This document shows positions 1 through 6,978 of a stretch of DNA of 32,429 nucleotides, piece after piece. The first letter of the stretch is position 1; each line of letters opens with the position of its first letter. Origin of the DNA: an uncultured Collinsella sp. (GTDB lineage Bacteria > Actinomycetota > Coriobacteriia > Coriobacteriales > Coriobacteriaceae); NCBI GenBank assembly GCA_937934165.1, contig CALGZX010000010.1:1-32429 (forward strand), written 5' to 3'. A model generated the notes under the pieces. That model was not told the origin of the DNA, did no database searches, and worked only from the letters and a program-made list of their open reading frames with translations. Position numbers and translations under genes: made by a program.

Positions 1-55
1 GCACTTTCGCTGGAGGGTCGCTGTTTGGCGGCCCTCTTTTTTGCACAGGCGCGGT
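1..55. repeat. 55-bp terminal direct repeat marking a circular molecule
   Basis: Bases 1-55 are identical to 32375-32429. A short exact end overlap of this kind is what a k-mer assembler leaves when it walks round a circle, and 55 is a common k-mer size. No gene is cut at the junction: the last gene ends at 32344 and its terminator lies inside the repeat. The unique circle would be 32,374 bp. A genuine terminal redundancy of a linear element is possible but less likely, because origin and partition genes are present. Confidence 0.9.
13..42 (+). terminator. rho-independent terminator (junction)
   Basis: A nine-pair stem (13-21 with 28-36, one G-T pair), a six-base loop and six T residues. Across the circular junction it lies just after the secreted-protein genes ending at 32344, and it is the same sequence as 32387-32416. 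It most likely ends that transcript. Confidence 0.8.
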
Positions 56-160
56 GGGATGGTAATATCGGGCGGGAGTCAGCCGCTCTGATAGAATCGT
101 CCTTGCTGTCGGCAGCCCTCGTGCCGGGCAGAGCCCTCCATTTGATGGGAGGTGATGCCC

Positions 161-286
161 ATGACCGATTTCACCGAGCTCGTGAAGCTCCTGACCGCTA
201 TGGTCTCGCTCCTCACGGCCCTTGTCGGCCTTTCCAAGGCACTCAAGCAGGGTTCGAAGCCCAAAAAGAAAGGCCACCGTCGCTAA
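161..286 (+). CDS. 41-residue hydrophobic peptide with a cationic tail
   Basis: ATG follows a strong ribosome site (GGGAGGTGAT, five bases away). Residues 1-29 form an amphipathic to hydrophobic helix rich in Leu, Val and Ala (MTDFTELVKLLTAMVSLLTA at the start). The tail is strongly basic (KPKKKGHRR). The pattern of one membrane-seeking helix plus a basic tail matches small holin-like or type I toxin peptides and also some leaderless bacteriocins, but nothing in the sequence decides between these. It stands alone: the junction terminator lies before it and a gap of about 260 bases after it. No antisense RNA was identified. The gene is probably real because of its ribosome site; its function is unknown. 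Confidence 0.6.
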   Translation: MTDFTELVKLLTAMVSLLTALVGLSKALKQGSKPKKKGHRR

Positions 287-495
287 GACGATGACCTAAC
301 TCTACTAAGCAACGGCTCTGCCCAGCTCACCACAACTTGGGCTGCCGTCGGCATCATTTTACCCTCCTGACGAGGAATTCGTCCATATTTCAAAAATCAA
401 ATCCTGTTCGCGCGTGGGCGTAAACTTTTAGTTGGGCAAATCCGGCAGATTGGAGCTTGGAACATGAGGGATATGCACCTCATGTCGCTCAAAAT

Positions 496-527
496 ACGTC
501 TCCTGACCTCGAAGGAGAACGTTTTTT
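496..527 (+). terminator. hairpin with T-run before the phosphoesterase genes
   Basis: A nine-pair stem with one bulge (496-504 with 513-522) runs into six T residues (522-527). A second hairpin with seven-base arms lies just upstream (463-469 with 478-484). Both sit in the 264-base gap between the small peptide and the first phosphoesterase. They may end transcription of the small peptide gene or act as a leader attenuator for the operon. No other gene is visible in 287-550. Confidence 0.5.
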
Positions 528-550
528 AGCGACAAAAGGAGACAATAAAT

Positions 551-1180
551 ATGATCTGGTTTACCAGCGACACCCACTTCGGGCATGAGAACGTGCTGAA
601 GTTCACCGACCGCCCGTGGGAGACGATTTGGCAGATGAACGATGCCATCGTCGACAGCATCAACGGCAAGGTTGCCGTGGACGACGAACTCTACATTCTG
701 GGGGATTTCTCATTCAAGATGACCGCCCAGGACGCCTATGGGCTGCGCAAGCGGATCGCCTGCAGACGCATTCACCTCGTCCCGGGAAACCACGACAAGG
801 ACTGGACCCAGCCGGCGGTCGCTGGCGCTTTCACCGTGGAGCCGCCGATCTGCGTGCTCAAGATCGACGGGCAGAAGATCGTCCTGTGCCATTACCCCAT
901 GGCCGACTGGCAGGGCATGAGCCATGGATCGTGGCACCTCCACGGGCACATCCACAGCAGCGGCGGCGCGTACAACGAGTTCAACCGCAAGCAGGGCCTT
1001 CTGCGCTACGACGTCGGTTGCGATGCCAACGGGCACTCCCCGGTGAGCCTCGACGAGCTGAGGGAATGGTTCGCCGGAGTCGACGAGCCGTGCGGCCGGG
1101 TGAAATGGCCCTGGTGGGTCAACGAGACCGGCGACAGGCAGGTCGAGCGCGAGCTGGCGGCGTACAAGGGGAAGAGGTGA
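551..1180 (+). CDS. calcineurin-like metallophosphoesterase (1 of 3)
   Basis: A 209-residue cytoplasmic protein with the full di-metal phosphoesterase motif set: D7-x-H9 in the first strand, G51-D52, G79-N80-H81-D82, H114 and G132-H133-x-H135. These residues bind two divalent metals and hydrolyse phosphate mono- or diesters; the substrate cannot be told from sequence. AAAGGAG stands ten bases before the ATG. It heads a three-gene operon; the next gene starts four bases after its stop. It is more diverged from genes 2 and 3 than they are from each other. Plasmid-borne phosphoesterases may act on nucleotides, RNA ends or signalling nucleotides, but this is open. Confidence 0.85.
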   Translation: MIWFTSDTHFGHENVLKFTDRPWETIWQMNDAIVDSINGKVAVDDELYILGDFSFKMTAQDAYGLRKRIACRRIHLVPGNHDKDWTQPAVAGAFTVEPPICVLKIDGQKIVLCHYPMADWQGMSHGSWHLHGHIHSSGGAYNEFNRKQGLLRYDVGCDANGHSPVSLDELREWFAGVDEPCGRVKWPWWVNETGDRQVERELAAYKGKR

Positions 1181-1184
1181 TTCG

Positions 1185-1910
1185 ATGACGGTCTATGTGA
1201 CGGGCGACATCCACGGTGGGCTCGACATGCAAAAGCTCCGCGACTGGGAGCTTGGCGATAGCCTTACCAGCAATGACTACCTCATCGTCGCCGGCGACTT
1301 TGGCTTTCCGTGGGATTTCTCTGCCGAGGAATGCGCCGACATCGCCTGGCTGGAGTCGCGCCCCTACACGGTACTGTTCGTCGACGGCAACCACGAGCGC
1401 TTCGACCACTGGGAGGAGCGCCCCATGGAGCCGTGGCACGGCGGGCTGACGCAGCGCCTGTCGGATACTTCGTCTATCCGCCGCCTCATGCGCGGGGAGG
1501 TCTTCGAGCTCGACGGCTCGACAATCTTCACCATGGGCGGTGCCACGAGCGTGGACAGGGAATACCGCGTGCCGTATTCCAGCTGGTGGCCTCAGGAGCT
1601 CCCGGACAAGCGCGATTTCGATACCGCGCGGGCAAGGCTCGACGAGGTCGGCTGGAAGGTCGACTGCGTCATCACCCATACCTGCGCCACGCGCATGATC
1701 TCGCCGACGCTCTACCCGGACCCAGGCTGGGAACGCCCTGATGTGGACCGGCTGACCGGATTCCTCGACGAGCTCGAGGACCGCCTGGACTACAAGCGCT
1801 GGTATTACGGACATTTTCACCGAGACGGCAATCCGGACGAACGGCACACGGTGCTGTATGACCGGATCGTGAGGCTCGGGGACAAACTCCTGCCGTGGGG
1901 CGCGTACTGA
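1185..1910 (+). CDS. calcineurin-like metallophosphoesterase (2 of 3)
   Basis: 241 residues with the family motifs D8-x-H10 (GDIHG), G37-D38-F39, G68-N69-H70-E71, a histidine at 165 and G209-H210-x-H212. The ribosome site (GAGGTGA) overlaps the end of the first phosphoesterase gene, and the start is four bases after that stop, so translation is probably coupled. The first codons (MTVYVTGD) match the third gene at DNA level too, marking a tandem duplication. It is a soluble enzyme predicted to bind two metals; the substrate is unknown. Confidence 0.85.
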   Translation: MTVYVTGDIHGGLDMQKLRDWELGDSLTSNDYLIVAGDFGFPWDFSAEECADIAWLESRPYTVLFVDGNHERFDHWEERPMEPWHGGLTQRLSDTSSIRRLMRGEVFELDGSTIFTMGGATSVDREYRVPYSSWWPQELPDKRDFDTARARLDEVGWKVDCVITHTCATRMISPTLYPDPGWERPDVDRLTGFLDELEDRLDYKRWYYGHFHRDGNPDERHTVLYDRIVRLGDKLLPWGAY

Positions 1911-2632
1911 TGACGGTCTATGTGACAGGCGATGTCCACGGCAGGGCCGAGTATGGGGCCAGCAGATTCGCCTTCAAATCTTGGCCGCCGGGGCGCACGC
2001 TGACGCGCGATGACGTGGTGATCGTGGCGGGCGACTTCGGCTTTGTCTGGGACGGCTCGAATGCTGAGAGGTATTGGCTCGACTGGTTCGAGTCGAAGCC
2101 CTGGACCACGTGTTTCGTAGACGGCAACCATGAGAACCACCACGCCCTGGCAGAACTGCCGGTGCGGGAGTGGAGCGGCGGTCTCGTTCATGAGGTACGA
2201 CCGCACGTGCTGCACCTCATGCGCGGAGGGGTATTCGACATCGCGGGAACCACGGTCCTTGCCATGGGCGGCGCCGCGAGCAACGACAGGCAGTATCGCA
2301 AGGAGGGGAGGAGCTGGTGGCCCGAGGAGATGCCGAGCGAGGAGGAGATGGACCACTGCCGCGCCTCGCTCAACCGCGTAGGCTGGAGGGCCGATTACGT
2401 GGTGACGCATGAGGCTCCTGCTGCCCTGGCCAGAGAGCTGTGCCGGGAGCGCGGACGTGAGTACCGTGGGGATCAGCTGCAAACCTTCCTGGGCGAGCTC
2501 GATGGGCGGCTCGACTACCGCGCTTGGTTCTTCGGGCACTACCACGGTGACGAGTGGCGTGACGACAGGCACCGTCTGGTCTATCGAGACATCGTGCCGA
2601 TTGAAAGTGCTGCGCCCGGTTCTCAGTTCTAG
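1910..2632 (+). CDS. calcineurin-like metallophosphoesterase (3 of 3)
   Basis: 240 residues with D8-x-H10, G41-D42, G72-N73-H74-E75, a VTHE segment and a GHYH segment near the C-terminus. The chosen ATG shares one base with the TGA stop of gene 2, which gives classic stop-start coupling, and it aligns the N-terminus (MTVYVTGDVHG) with its paralogue. A GTG fifteen bases upstream is in frame but less likely. It is a paralogue of the preceding gene, with greater divergence in the middle. The stop codon lies inside the left arm of the terminator that follows. Confidence 0.85.
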   Translation: MTVYVTGDVHGRAEYGASRFAFKSWPPGRTLTRDDVVIVAGDFGFVWDGSNAERYWLDWFESKPWTTCFVDGNHENHHALAELPVREWSGGLVHEVRPHVLHLMRGGVFDIAGTTVLAMGGAASNDRQYRKEGRSWWPEEMPSEEEMDHCRASLNRVGWRADYVVTHEAPAALARELCRERGREYRGDQLQTFLGELDGRLDYRAWFFGHYHGDEWRDDRHRLVYRDIVPIESAAPGSQF

Positions 2633-2666
2633 AAACCCCCTAGAAATGCTCTAGGGGGTTTCTAGA
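2628..2666. terminator. 17-bp perfect palindromic terminator, shared by convergent genes
   Basis: Arms 2628-2644 and 2650-2666 are perfect 17-base complements around a five-base loop. The left arm contains the stop codon of the third phosphoesterase. Both ends carry TCTAGA. No long T-run follows, but the stem is very stable and lies between convergent genes, so it probably serves both strands. Confidence 0.7.
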
Positions 2667-2726
2667 AAATTAGAGGCTATGCATGAGGCCTATTCCAATT
2701 CAAAGGTCTGGTCAAGAGAGTTCCAT

Positions 2727-3200
2727 TCAGTCCCATATCCGTCGGTCTTCACTTCGATGGGGGGACATGTCATTGAGTTCGAAAGTCGACACACCGTCGC
2801 ATTCGCCTCCCGGCGCAAGCCCTTGCAAAGAGGCGCTTTCCTGCAAATCGTCGGCAAAACCGGAAGAAAGTATCTGCTTATTCTGATAGGCCGTGATGTA
2901 GCAACCGTTGGCGAATGAATCTGCTGATTGATTGTTGATGGCGTGCCAGCGGACAACAGCGACCTTCCCGCTATCGCTAATCGAGGAATCATGCACCTCG
3001 ACGCCGGTGATTGAGTACTCCATCTTGCCGTAAACCGCGCCCTCTTCCTGCGCGTTGTCAGAATTGGCGACCTGAACTGCCGTCTGGTGATCGTCTGCCT
3101 GGCTGCACCCAGGGGTCATAACCAAGGCAACCGCCAAAAGACCGGCGACGCCGAGAGTTCGAGCCAGGCTGATGGCGTTTTTGCTAACACGCCTTTTCAT
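2727..3200 (-). CDS. secreted lipoprotein, DUF5067-like, apparently frameshifted at its end
   Basis: 157 residues as read. The N-terminus (MKRRVSKNAISLARTLGVAG onward) is a basic, hydrophobic signal ending in TPGC, a probable lipidation cysteine near residue 32. The rest is a compact domain about the effects of a solute-like 'AINNQSADSF' segment, resembling DUF5067-type lipoproteins (family assignment tentative). After LNDMSP the reading frame becomes basic and stops (HRSEDRRIWD). If one base is removed from the run of six G at 2759-2764, the frame continues as SPIEVKTDGYGTEWN and ends in FELE at 2690, a more plausible C-terminus. So either the gene is frameshifted, it is phase-variable, or the base count is wrong. 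GGAG stands seven bases before the ATG. Confidence 0.7.
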   Translation of the reverse strand: MKRRVSKNAISLARTLGVAGLLAVALVMTPGCSQADDHQTAVQVANSDNAQEEGAVYGKMEYSITGVEVHDSSISDSGKVAVVRWHAINNQSADSFANGCYITAYQNKQILSSGFADDLQESASLQGLAPGGECDGVSTFELNDMSPHRSEDRRIWD

Positions 3201-3262
3201 GATTTACTCCAAACCGAATACTTGACTGATCTATTGCTTTTGTTCGTTGATCACGTATGCCG

Positions 3263-3469
3263 TCAACCCACCAGTTCAAGCACAGCGACAACAATAACGG
3301 CAATTACGCCGACCGATACCCACGCGGTATCTTGGTGCGCCAGAACGGCGCCGATAGTGGTCGAGTCGGCTCCAGCGCCGTCAACGACTGTCCAGACAAT
3401 CGCTACGGCAAGAAGGACGATCAGCCCAACAGCAACGGCTGTACGATGCGACATCTTCGAGGTGGACAT
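3263..3469 (-). CDS. small two-helix membrane protein
   Basis: 68 residues with two hydrophobic segments, about residues 9-29 and 49-67, joined by a short loop (GADSTTIGAV and following). Its ATG follows the stop of the coiled-coil gene by one base, so the two are probably made together. I do not recognise the family. Phage-like or plasmid elements often pair a small membrane protein with a coiled-coil protein, but nothing here shows a lysis or surface role. Confidence 0.65.
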   Translation of the reverse strand: MSTSKMSHRTAVAVGLIVLLAVAIVWTVVDGAGADSTTIGAVLAHQDTAWVSVGVIAVIVVAVLELVG

Positions 3470-3470
3470 C

Positions 3471-4046
3471 CTACTCGCCCCTCTGGGTCATGACCTCGAC
3501 TTTGGCCTCGGCCACGGCCGCCCGCTGCTCGGAGGCGGCGAGGCGGTCCTTGAGGGCGGCGACCTCGGCCATCAGGTTGCGCTGGGCCAGGAGTGCGTCG
3601 TTCAGCTCGGACTGGGTTTTCGATGCGGCGTCACGCTCGCTGCGCAGGCGCTCGATCTCATCGACCATGGCCACGGCCTCGGCATGGAGTTGGACGACCT
3701 GTCTGTCGAGCTCCCGGGCATCAGCGAGATATCTGACGCTCGCGGCGTGGAGCTCGTTGTTCTCGAGTTCGAGGTTCGCGGTATCGAGTTCGAACTTCTC
3801 CTCTATAAAGGCAATCCGCTCATTGCAGTCGGCCTCAATCTTTTCATTCCGATCCGTCGCCTCGGCGAGCTTGCGGCTGAATTCATCCACCTGGGCCATG
3901 AGCAGTGCGTTCTCGGTCCTGAGGTCGGCAGTCTCGCGCAGCAGCTTCTCCCGCCATGTCGCCTCGATCCGCTCGGCAGCCTCATCGAGGACGGCCTTCA
4001 CGCCGGGCGTCTCGCTGATTTTTCTCTCGTTTGGGTTGTCTGTCAT
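3471..4046 (-). CDS. coiled-coil protein of unknown function
   Basis: 191 residues from the ATG at 4046, which has GGAG nine bases upstream. A TTG five codons earlier lacks such a site. After a short polar head (MTDNPNERK) nearly the whole chain, residues 15-185, is heptad-rich in Glu, Lys, Arg, Leu and Ala, typical of a long coiled coil. No signal peptide or enzyme motif is seen. It is coupled to the small membrane protein downstream, so a membrane-associated scaffold is possible, though this is inference. Confidence 0.7.
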   Translation of the reverse strand: MTDNPNERKISETPGVKAVLDEAAERIEATWREKLLRETADLRTENALLMAQVDEFSRKLAEATDRNEKIEADCNERIAFIEEKFELDTANLELENNELHAASVRYLADARELDRQVVQLHAEAVAMVDEIERLRSERDAASKTQSELNDALLAQRNLMAEVAALKDRLAASEQRAAVAEAKVEVMTQRGE

Positions 4047-4070
4047 CGTGCGGCACTCCAATCAACAAAG

Positions 4071-4089
4071 GGCATGGCTTCGCCATGCC
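4071..4089. promoter_or_regulatory. 8-bp hairpin upstream of the coiled-coil gene
   Basis: GGCATGGC (4071-4078) and GCCATGCC (4082-4089) form a perfect stem with a three-base loop, about 25 bases before the coiled-coil gene start on the minus strand. It could be an operator or leader hairpin. The rest of 4090-4270 shows no gene; a TATATA stretch near 4214 might be a -10 element for the minus strand. Confidence 0.3.
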
Positions 4090-4270
4090 ATACGGCTGGG
4101 GACAATGCACGGCCGCTGTTGATTTGTAGTCATCCTGCGATCGGTGAGTTCTAAAAAGGCGTCTCAGGTCATGCGTTCACGCAGGGTTTCAGTTGGAGAA
4201 ATACCGCACTCTTATATAGTAACGCCGCTGCACTCGAGCTTATTGACAGATCGCGAAACGATGGACGGGC

Positions 4271-4855
4271 TCATTTCCTGACGCCCACCAATCCGCGTTC
4301 ACGGAGCACGCGGTACAACGTCGATTTCGAGATGCCCGTGGCGGCGCAGATGTCAGTGATAGGCGTCTCGCAGGCGAGGTAGAGCTTCACGGCCGCATCG
4401 ACCTTGACGTCTGCGACGCGCGGACGACCGCCGACGTTGCCGCCATGACTTCTCTTGATCGCGATTCCCTCAGCTTGACGCTGCCTGATCAGGTCGCGCT
4501 CAAGTTCGGCTGTGCAGGCGTGGGTTCCTAAGACGAAACGGCCGAACGCGGTATCCAGATCAACGGGTTGTTTCAAGGAAGTCAGTTTGACTCCGAGGTT
4601 TCGGAACATCAGGTCGTAGTTGAGCAGCTGCCTGGTCGATCTGGATAGACGCTCCCAAGACTCGACGACTACTTCATCGCCACGCTTCATTTTTTTGAAC
4701 AACTTTTTCTGCTGCGTGCGGTCACCATCACGACCGCCAGTTTCTTTGTCCTTATAGATATGGCCATAGGGTACGCCGGCATTGACCAGCGCTTCGATTT
4801 GGCGATCTAATTTCTGTTCCTTTGTACTTACGCGTGCGTAGCCGTATCGCGTCAT
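4271..4855 (-). CDS. serine recombinase (resolvase/invertase family)
   Basis: 194 residues, the usual length of a small serine recombinase. The N-terminal catalytic domain opens MTRYGYARVSTKEQ with nucleophile Ser10 and Arg8; the second arginine pair lies in SWERLSRSTR (about 69-75), and the E-helix motif AELERDLIRQRQAEG at 116-130. The C-terminal DNA-binding segment (GGRPRV, then ITDICAATGISKSTLYRVL, 166-184) is a Hin/resolvase-type helix-turn-helix. The enzyme cuts and rejoins DNA through a phosphoserine link. On a plasmid its usual job is to resolve multimers; inversion is the alternative. GGAGG precedes the ATG by seven bases. Candidate recombination sites lie just upstream (4930-5061). 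Confidence 0.9.
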   Translation of the reverse strand: MTRYGYARVSTKEQKLDRQIEALVNAGVPYGHIYKDKETGGRDGDRTQQKKLFKKMKRGDEVVVESWERLSRSTRQLLNYDLMFRNLGVKLTSLKQPVDLDTAFGRFVLGTHACTAELERDLIRQRQAEGIAIKRSHGGNVGGRPRVADVKVDAAVKLYLACETPITDICAATGISKSTLYRVLRERGLVGVRK

Positions 4856-4929
4856 TTTTTAGCCTCCTGCCTCGTAGTTTGATTTTCCCATGAGGTTTGA
4901 CAGGATGGTTTTGGCACTAGGTTTTGACA

Positions 4930-4963
4930 CTCGATTTGCACGGTCTCGACCGCTCGATTTGCA
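4930..4963. repeat. 11-bp direct repeats, candidate recombinase subsites
   Basis: CTCGATTTGCA occurs at 4930-4940 and 4953-4963, a 23-base step, in the gap upstream of the serine recombinase. Together with the inverted repeat at 5028-5061 they could make up a res-like recombination site or autoregulatory operators. Confidence 0.4.
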
Positions 4964-5027
4964 AGTGCCGTTCAGCATACGTTTTGGAACGAACGGTTGG
5001 CGAATAGGCCTTATAAGTTGATGCGTC

Positions 5028-5061
5028 GAATATTCTACTACCAAATAGTAGTAGAATATTC
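5028..5061. promoter_or_regulatory. 14-bp perfect inverted repeat between recombinase and toxin-antitoxin genes
   Basis: GAATATTCTACTAC at 5028-5041 and its complement at 5048-5061 flank a six-base spacer (CAAATA). It lies 19 bases before the toxin start, overlapping where a promoter should be. Toxin-antitoxin operons are usually repressed by their own antitoxin through such a palindrome. The alternative is the crossover site of the adjacent serine recombinase. A similar GTAGAATATT word occurs at 30191 near the ribbon-helix-helix gene. Confidence 0.6.
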
Positions 5062-5079
5062 TCGTACGATTGGAGGCCA

Positions 5080-5346
5080 ATGGTTCAGATACACCGAAGG
5101 GTTCACGAGCGACACCCCGAGTTGGATGCCGGAGATGTCGAGGCGGCATGGGAGAACTACCGCTTCGCGGCCGTTCGTGTACCCGGGGAACAGGAGATGC
5201 GGACAGGCTACGACCCACATGGCCGGTATATCGAGATGGTCGGAGTCCTCCTGGCTGACGGCGTATGGCTTATCTATCACGCCATGACGCCGCCGAGCAA
5301 GAAGACGCTGAAGGAGATCGAGAGCGCGAGAAGGAGAGGTTACTGA
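5080..5346 (+). CDS. probable toxin of a toxin-antitoxin pair (BrnT/RelE-like)
   Basis: 88 residues; GGAGG is five bases before the ATG. The mid part (GYDPHGRYIEMVGVLLADGV then LIYHAMTPPSKK) has the alternating strand pattern and the basic HAxxPxxK stretch seen in BrnT- and RelE-fold ribonuclease toxins. The match is by pattern only. It is followed with one-base overlap (TGATG) by a ribbon-helix-helix protein, the toxin-first order of BrnTA and HigBA systems. Such toxins cleave RNA and stop growth when the antitoxin is lost, which would stabilise the plasmid. Confidence 0.65.
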   Translation: MVQIHRRVHERHPELDAGDVEAAWENYRFAAVRVPGEQEMRTGYDPHGRYIEMVGVLLADGVWLIYHAMTPPSKKTLKEIESARRRGY

Positions 5347-5627
5347 TGGAGTTCAGGCTTGCAAACGGCACCGTGATCACGGACGAGGACATCGAGCGCG
5401 AGTGCGCGGAATATGAATCCGGCTCTTGGACGGGGGCCCTGGCAAACCTCCGCGTCGGCCGCCCAAGGCTCTCCGAGGGAGAGGCCAACGCCAATCTGTC
5501 TTTCAAGTGCCCGAAAACGGGCGCCGATCTCATCGAGAGGGCGGCCACCGCGTGCGGGATGCGGAAGTCGGAGTTCCTGCGCTCGGCTGCGCTCGAGAAG
5601 GCTGAGAGAATCCTCAGGTCGGCATAG
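5346..5627 (+). CDS. ribbon-helix-helix antitoxin
   Basis: 93 residues, starting at the ATG that overlaps the toxin stop. The N-terminal half (MEFRLANGTVITDEDIEREC) is acidic and probably binds the toxin. After GRPRLSEGEANANLSFKCP a ribbon-helix-helix follows: one strand (ANLSFKC) and two helices (GADLIERAATACGMRKSEFL, about 57-77). Such proteins bind the toxin and repress their own operon by binding palindromes such as that at 5028-5061. The toxin-before-antitoxin order and stop-start coupling support the pairing. Confidence 0.75.
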   Translation: MEFRLANGTVITDEDIERECAEYESGSWTGALANLRVGRPRLSEGEANANLSFKCPKTGADLIERAATACGMRKSEFLRSAALEKAERILRSA

Positions 5628-5666
5628 CCTCACGGCGCGCCTTTCCGTGGGAGCGAAATGGGCTAT

Positions 5667-5706
5667 ATCGCGCTTATGTTAGTGATATAGCTAACGTAAG
5701 CGCGAT
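5667..5706. promoter_or_regulatory. 16-bp inverted repeat containing operator copy 1
   Basis: ATCGCGCTTATGTTAG (5667-5682) faces its complement at 5691-5706 with one mismatch and an eight-base spacer. The core 5678-5695 reads GTTAG, eight bases, CTAAC and is related to the copy at 5803-5820. It may be an operator or terminator-like dyad between the antitoxin and the following gene. Confidence 0.55.
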
Positions 5707-5802
5707 TAAACAGGGCGCCGGGCAAGGCGTCTGCTTTATTCAATGGTGGGCCCCTTTCGCGATTCCCTTGCCGATGGCCCCACTGCAAACGGGTATAAAA
5801 GT

Positions 5803-5820
5803 GTTAGCCAAATCACTAAC
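5803..5820. promoter_or_regulatory. operator copy 2 upstream of the 280-residue protein
   Basis: GTTAGCCAAATCACTAAC matches the reverse complement of the core at 5678-5695 at 15 of 18 positions. It sits about 20 bases before the start codon at 5841, next to a TATAAA stretch (5794-5799) that could be a -10 element. Two copies of one palindrome around a promoter suggest autoregulation by the downstream protein. Confidence 0.55.
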
Positions 5821-5840
5821 ATAATTAGGAGGCGATTGCC

Positions 5841-6683
5841 ATGGGCAGGTGCGAGCCGAGGACAAATGAGAACGACCCGGGGCTGATCACGCCGCCGGAG
5901 GGCATCGACGAGCTGGGCGACGCCGTCAAAAGCGAATTCGACGTGACCACCAAGCAGGTCTGCCGGGCCCTGCAGTGTACGCGCCCGTTCGTGCTGTCAC
6001 ACTGCAAGCATATCCGGCACATCTATGTGTCGGGCGATTGGTCCGATAAGGTCGGCCTCGGGCCCGGCGGCGGCTTCATCTGGTCCCGCAAGGAGCTGCG
6101 CGACTTGGCGGTGAACGGCACGGTCGAGAGGCGCACCCGAGTCGTCGGCGCGGCGGATATTCTCGCGGGCAGCCGGGAGGCGATGGATTGGCTCGAGGCC
6201 GCGGCCGCCGAGGCGGCCGAGTTGGGCAGCGACCCGCGCCGGTCGCGGGCGGATGAAGTTAAGTTCCGCGAGCTGTCCCGCGAGGTCTTCGAGAGGGTGT
6301 ACCTGCCTGACGAGTGGAAACCTGCCTATAACGCGGCGAGGCTCAAGAGGTCCCAGATGCACTGGGTCGACCTCGGCGAGCACCCGCGGTCATTCGACGA
6401 GCTGGGGACCGTGTGGAGGACGACCGCGGACCGCAAGGGTTACGGGGACACGGACGAGGAATGGTCGAGGGCGTATCGACGCAACGGAGCGGTGCGGCTC
6501 ACCATCACCCTGCCCGACGGCGCGACCAAGGTCATGTATGCGCCCGACCAGACGCCACGGGCGTGGTTCGACGACTTCCTGGCGACAATTTTGCCTGTCG
6601 AGCTGCTGCCGCAGGACTACATCAGGGATGTCGTGTTGGGAGACGACCACATGGAGCCCCATGAACTCAAGCTGTACGGCTAG
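5841..6683 (+). CDS. 280-residue putative DNA-binding protein, unknown role
   Basis: A strong ribosome site (AGGAGG, eight bases) precedes the ATG. Residues about 30-60 (DVTTKQVCRALQCTRPFVLS) look like a helix-turn-helix, followed by a segment (GGGFIWSRKELRDLAVNG) that could be the wing and next helix. The middle (about 100-150) is an Ala/Glu-rich helix and the C-terminal half is mixed alpha/beta. No enzyme motif is seen and I do not recognise the family. Operators of shared sequence upstream and many palindromes downstream suggest a DNA-binding or replication-linked job, by inference only. Confidence 0.7.
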   Translation: MGRCEPRTNENDPGLITPPEGIDELGDAVKSEFDVTTKQVCRALQCTRPFVLSHCKHIRHIYVSGDWSDKVGLGPGGGFIWSRKELRDLAVNGTVERRTRVVGAADILAGSREAMDWLEAAAAEAAELGSDPRRSRADEVKFRELSREVFERVYLPDEWKPAYNAARLKRSQMHWVDLGEHPRSFDELGTVWRTTADRKGYGDTDEEWSRAYRRNGAVRLTITLPDGATKVMYAPDQTPRAWFDDFLATILPVELLPQDYIRDVVLGDDHMEPHELKLYG

Positions 6684-6742
6684 TCCAGCCGCCGAGAACA
6701 TGCCGGTGCTCCAAAACCCAACAGAATCGCGAATGAGCACAT

Positions 6743-6782
6743 GAATTGACCGCCCGGGAGTACGTGCCCGGGCGGTCAATTC
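6743..6782 (+). terminator. 16-bp perfect hairpin after the 280-residue gene
   Basis: GAATTGACCGCCCGGG (6743-6758) pairs fully with 6767-6782 around an eight-base loop. It lies 60 bases past the stop and its stem is very stable, but there is no T-run. Termination is the likely role; a protein-binding dyad in the palindrome-rich stretch is the alternative. Confidence 0.6.
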
Positions 6783-6809
6783 TATCGACCATGGGTGAGA
6801 TCCCGTGCG

Positions 6810-6963
6810 CATTGTCGGACATTTGAATTGTCCGACAATGTCTGACAGCCCTGTCAGACATTCGCGCACGATCAAGCGAGCTTCGCGAGCGATTTCAGGC
6901 CGCATGCGGCCCAAGCTGCGGCTTTGCCGCGGGTTCAATGTCTGACATTCCCAATGTCTGACG
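6810..6963. repeat. cluster of six TGTCNGACA palindromes
   Basis: The 9-mer TGTCNGACA occurs at 6813, 6829, 6839, 6852 and 6939, with a sixth copy at 6955 having one change. Pairs of them build larger dyads: 6810-6821 with 6829-6840 (12 bases) and 6839-6848 with 6851-6860 (10 bases). The longer word CAATGTCTGAC recurs at 6836, 6936 and 6952. This is a multi-site protein-binding region, such as an origin, centromere or dense operator. No gene overlaps it. Confidence 0.6.
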
Positions 6964-6978
6964 TTGAACGAAGCTGGC

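Noticed and set aside
3087..4154. A 355-codon plus-strand frame opposite the lipoprotein and coiled-coil genes
   Set aside because: It runs antisense to three genes with ribosome sites and sensible products; its translation has no coherent domain.
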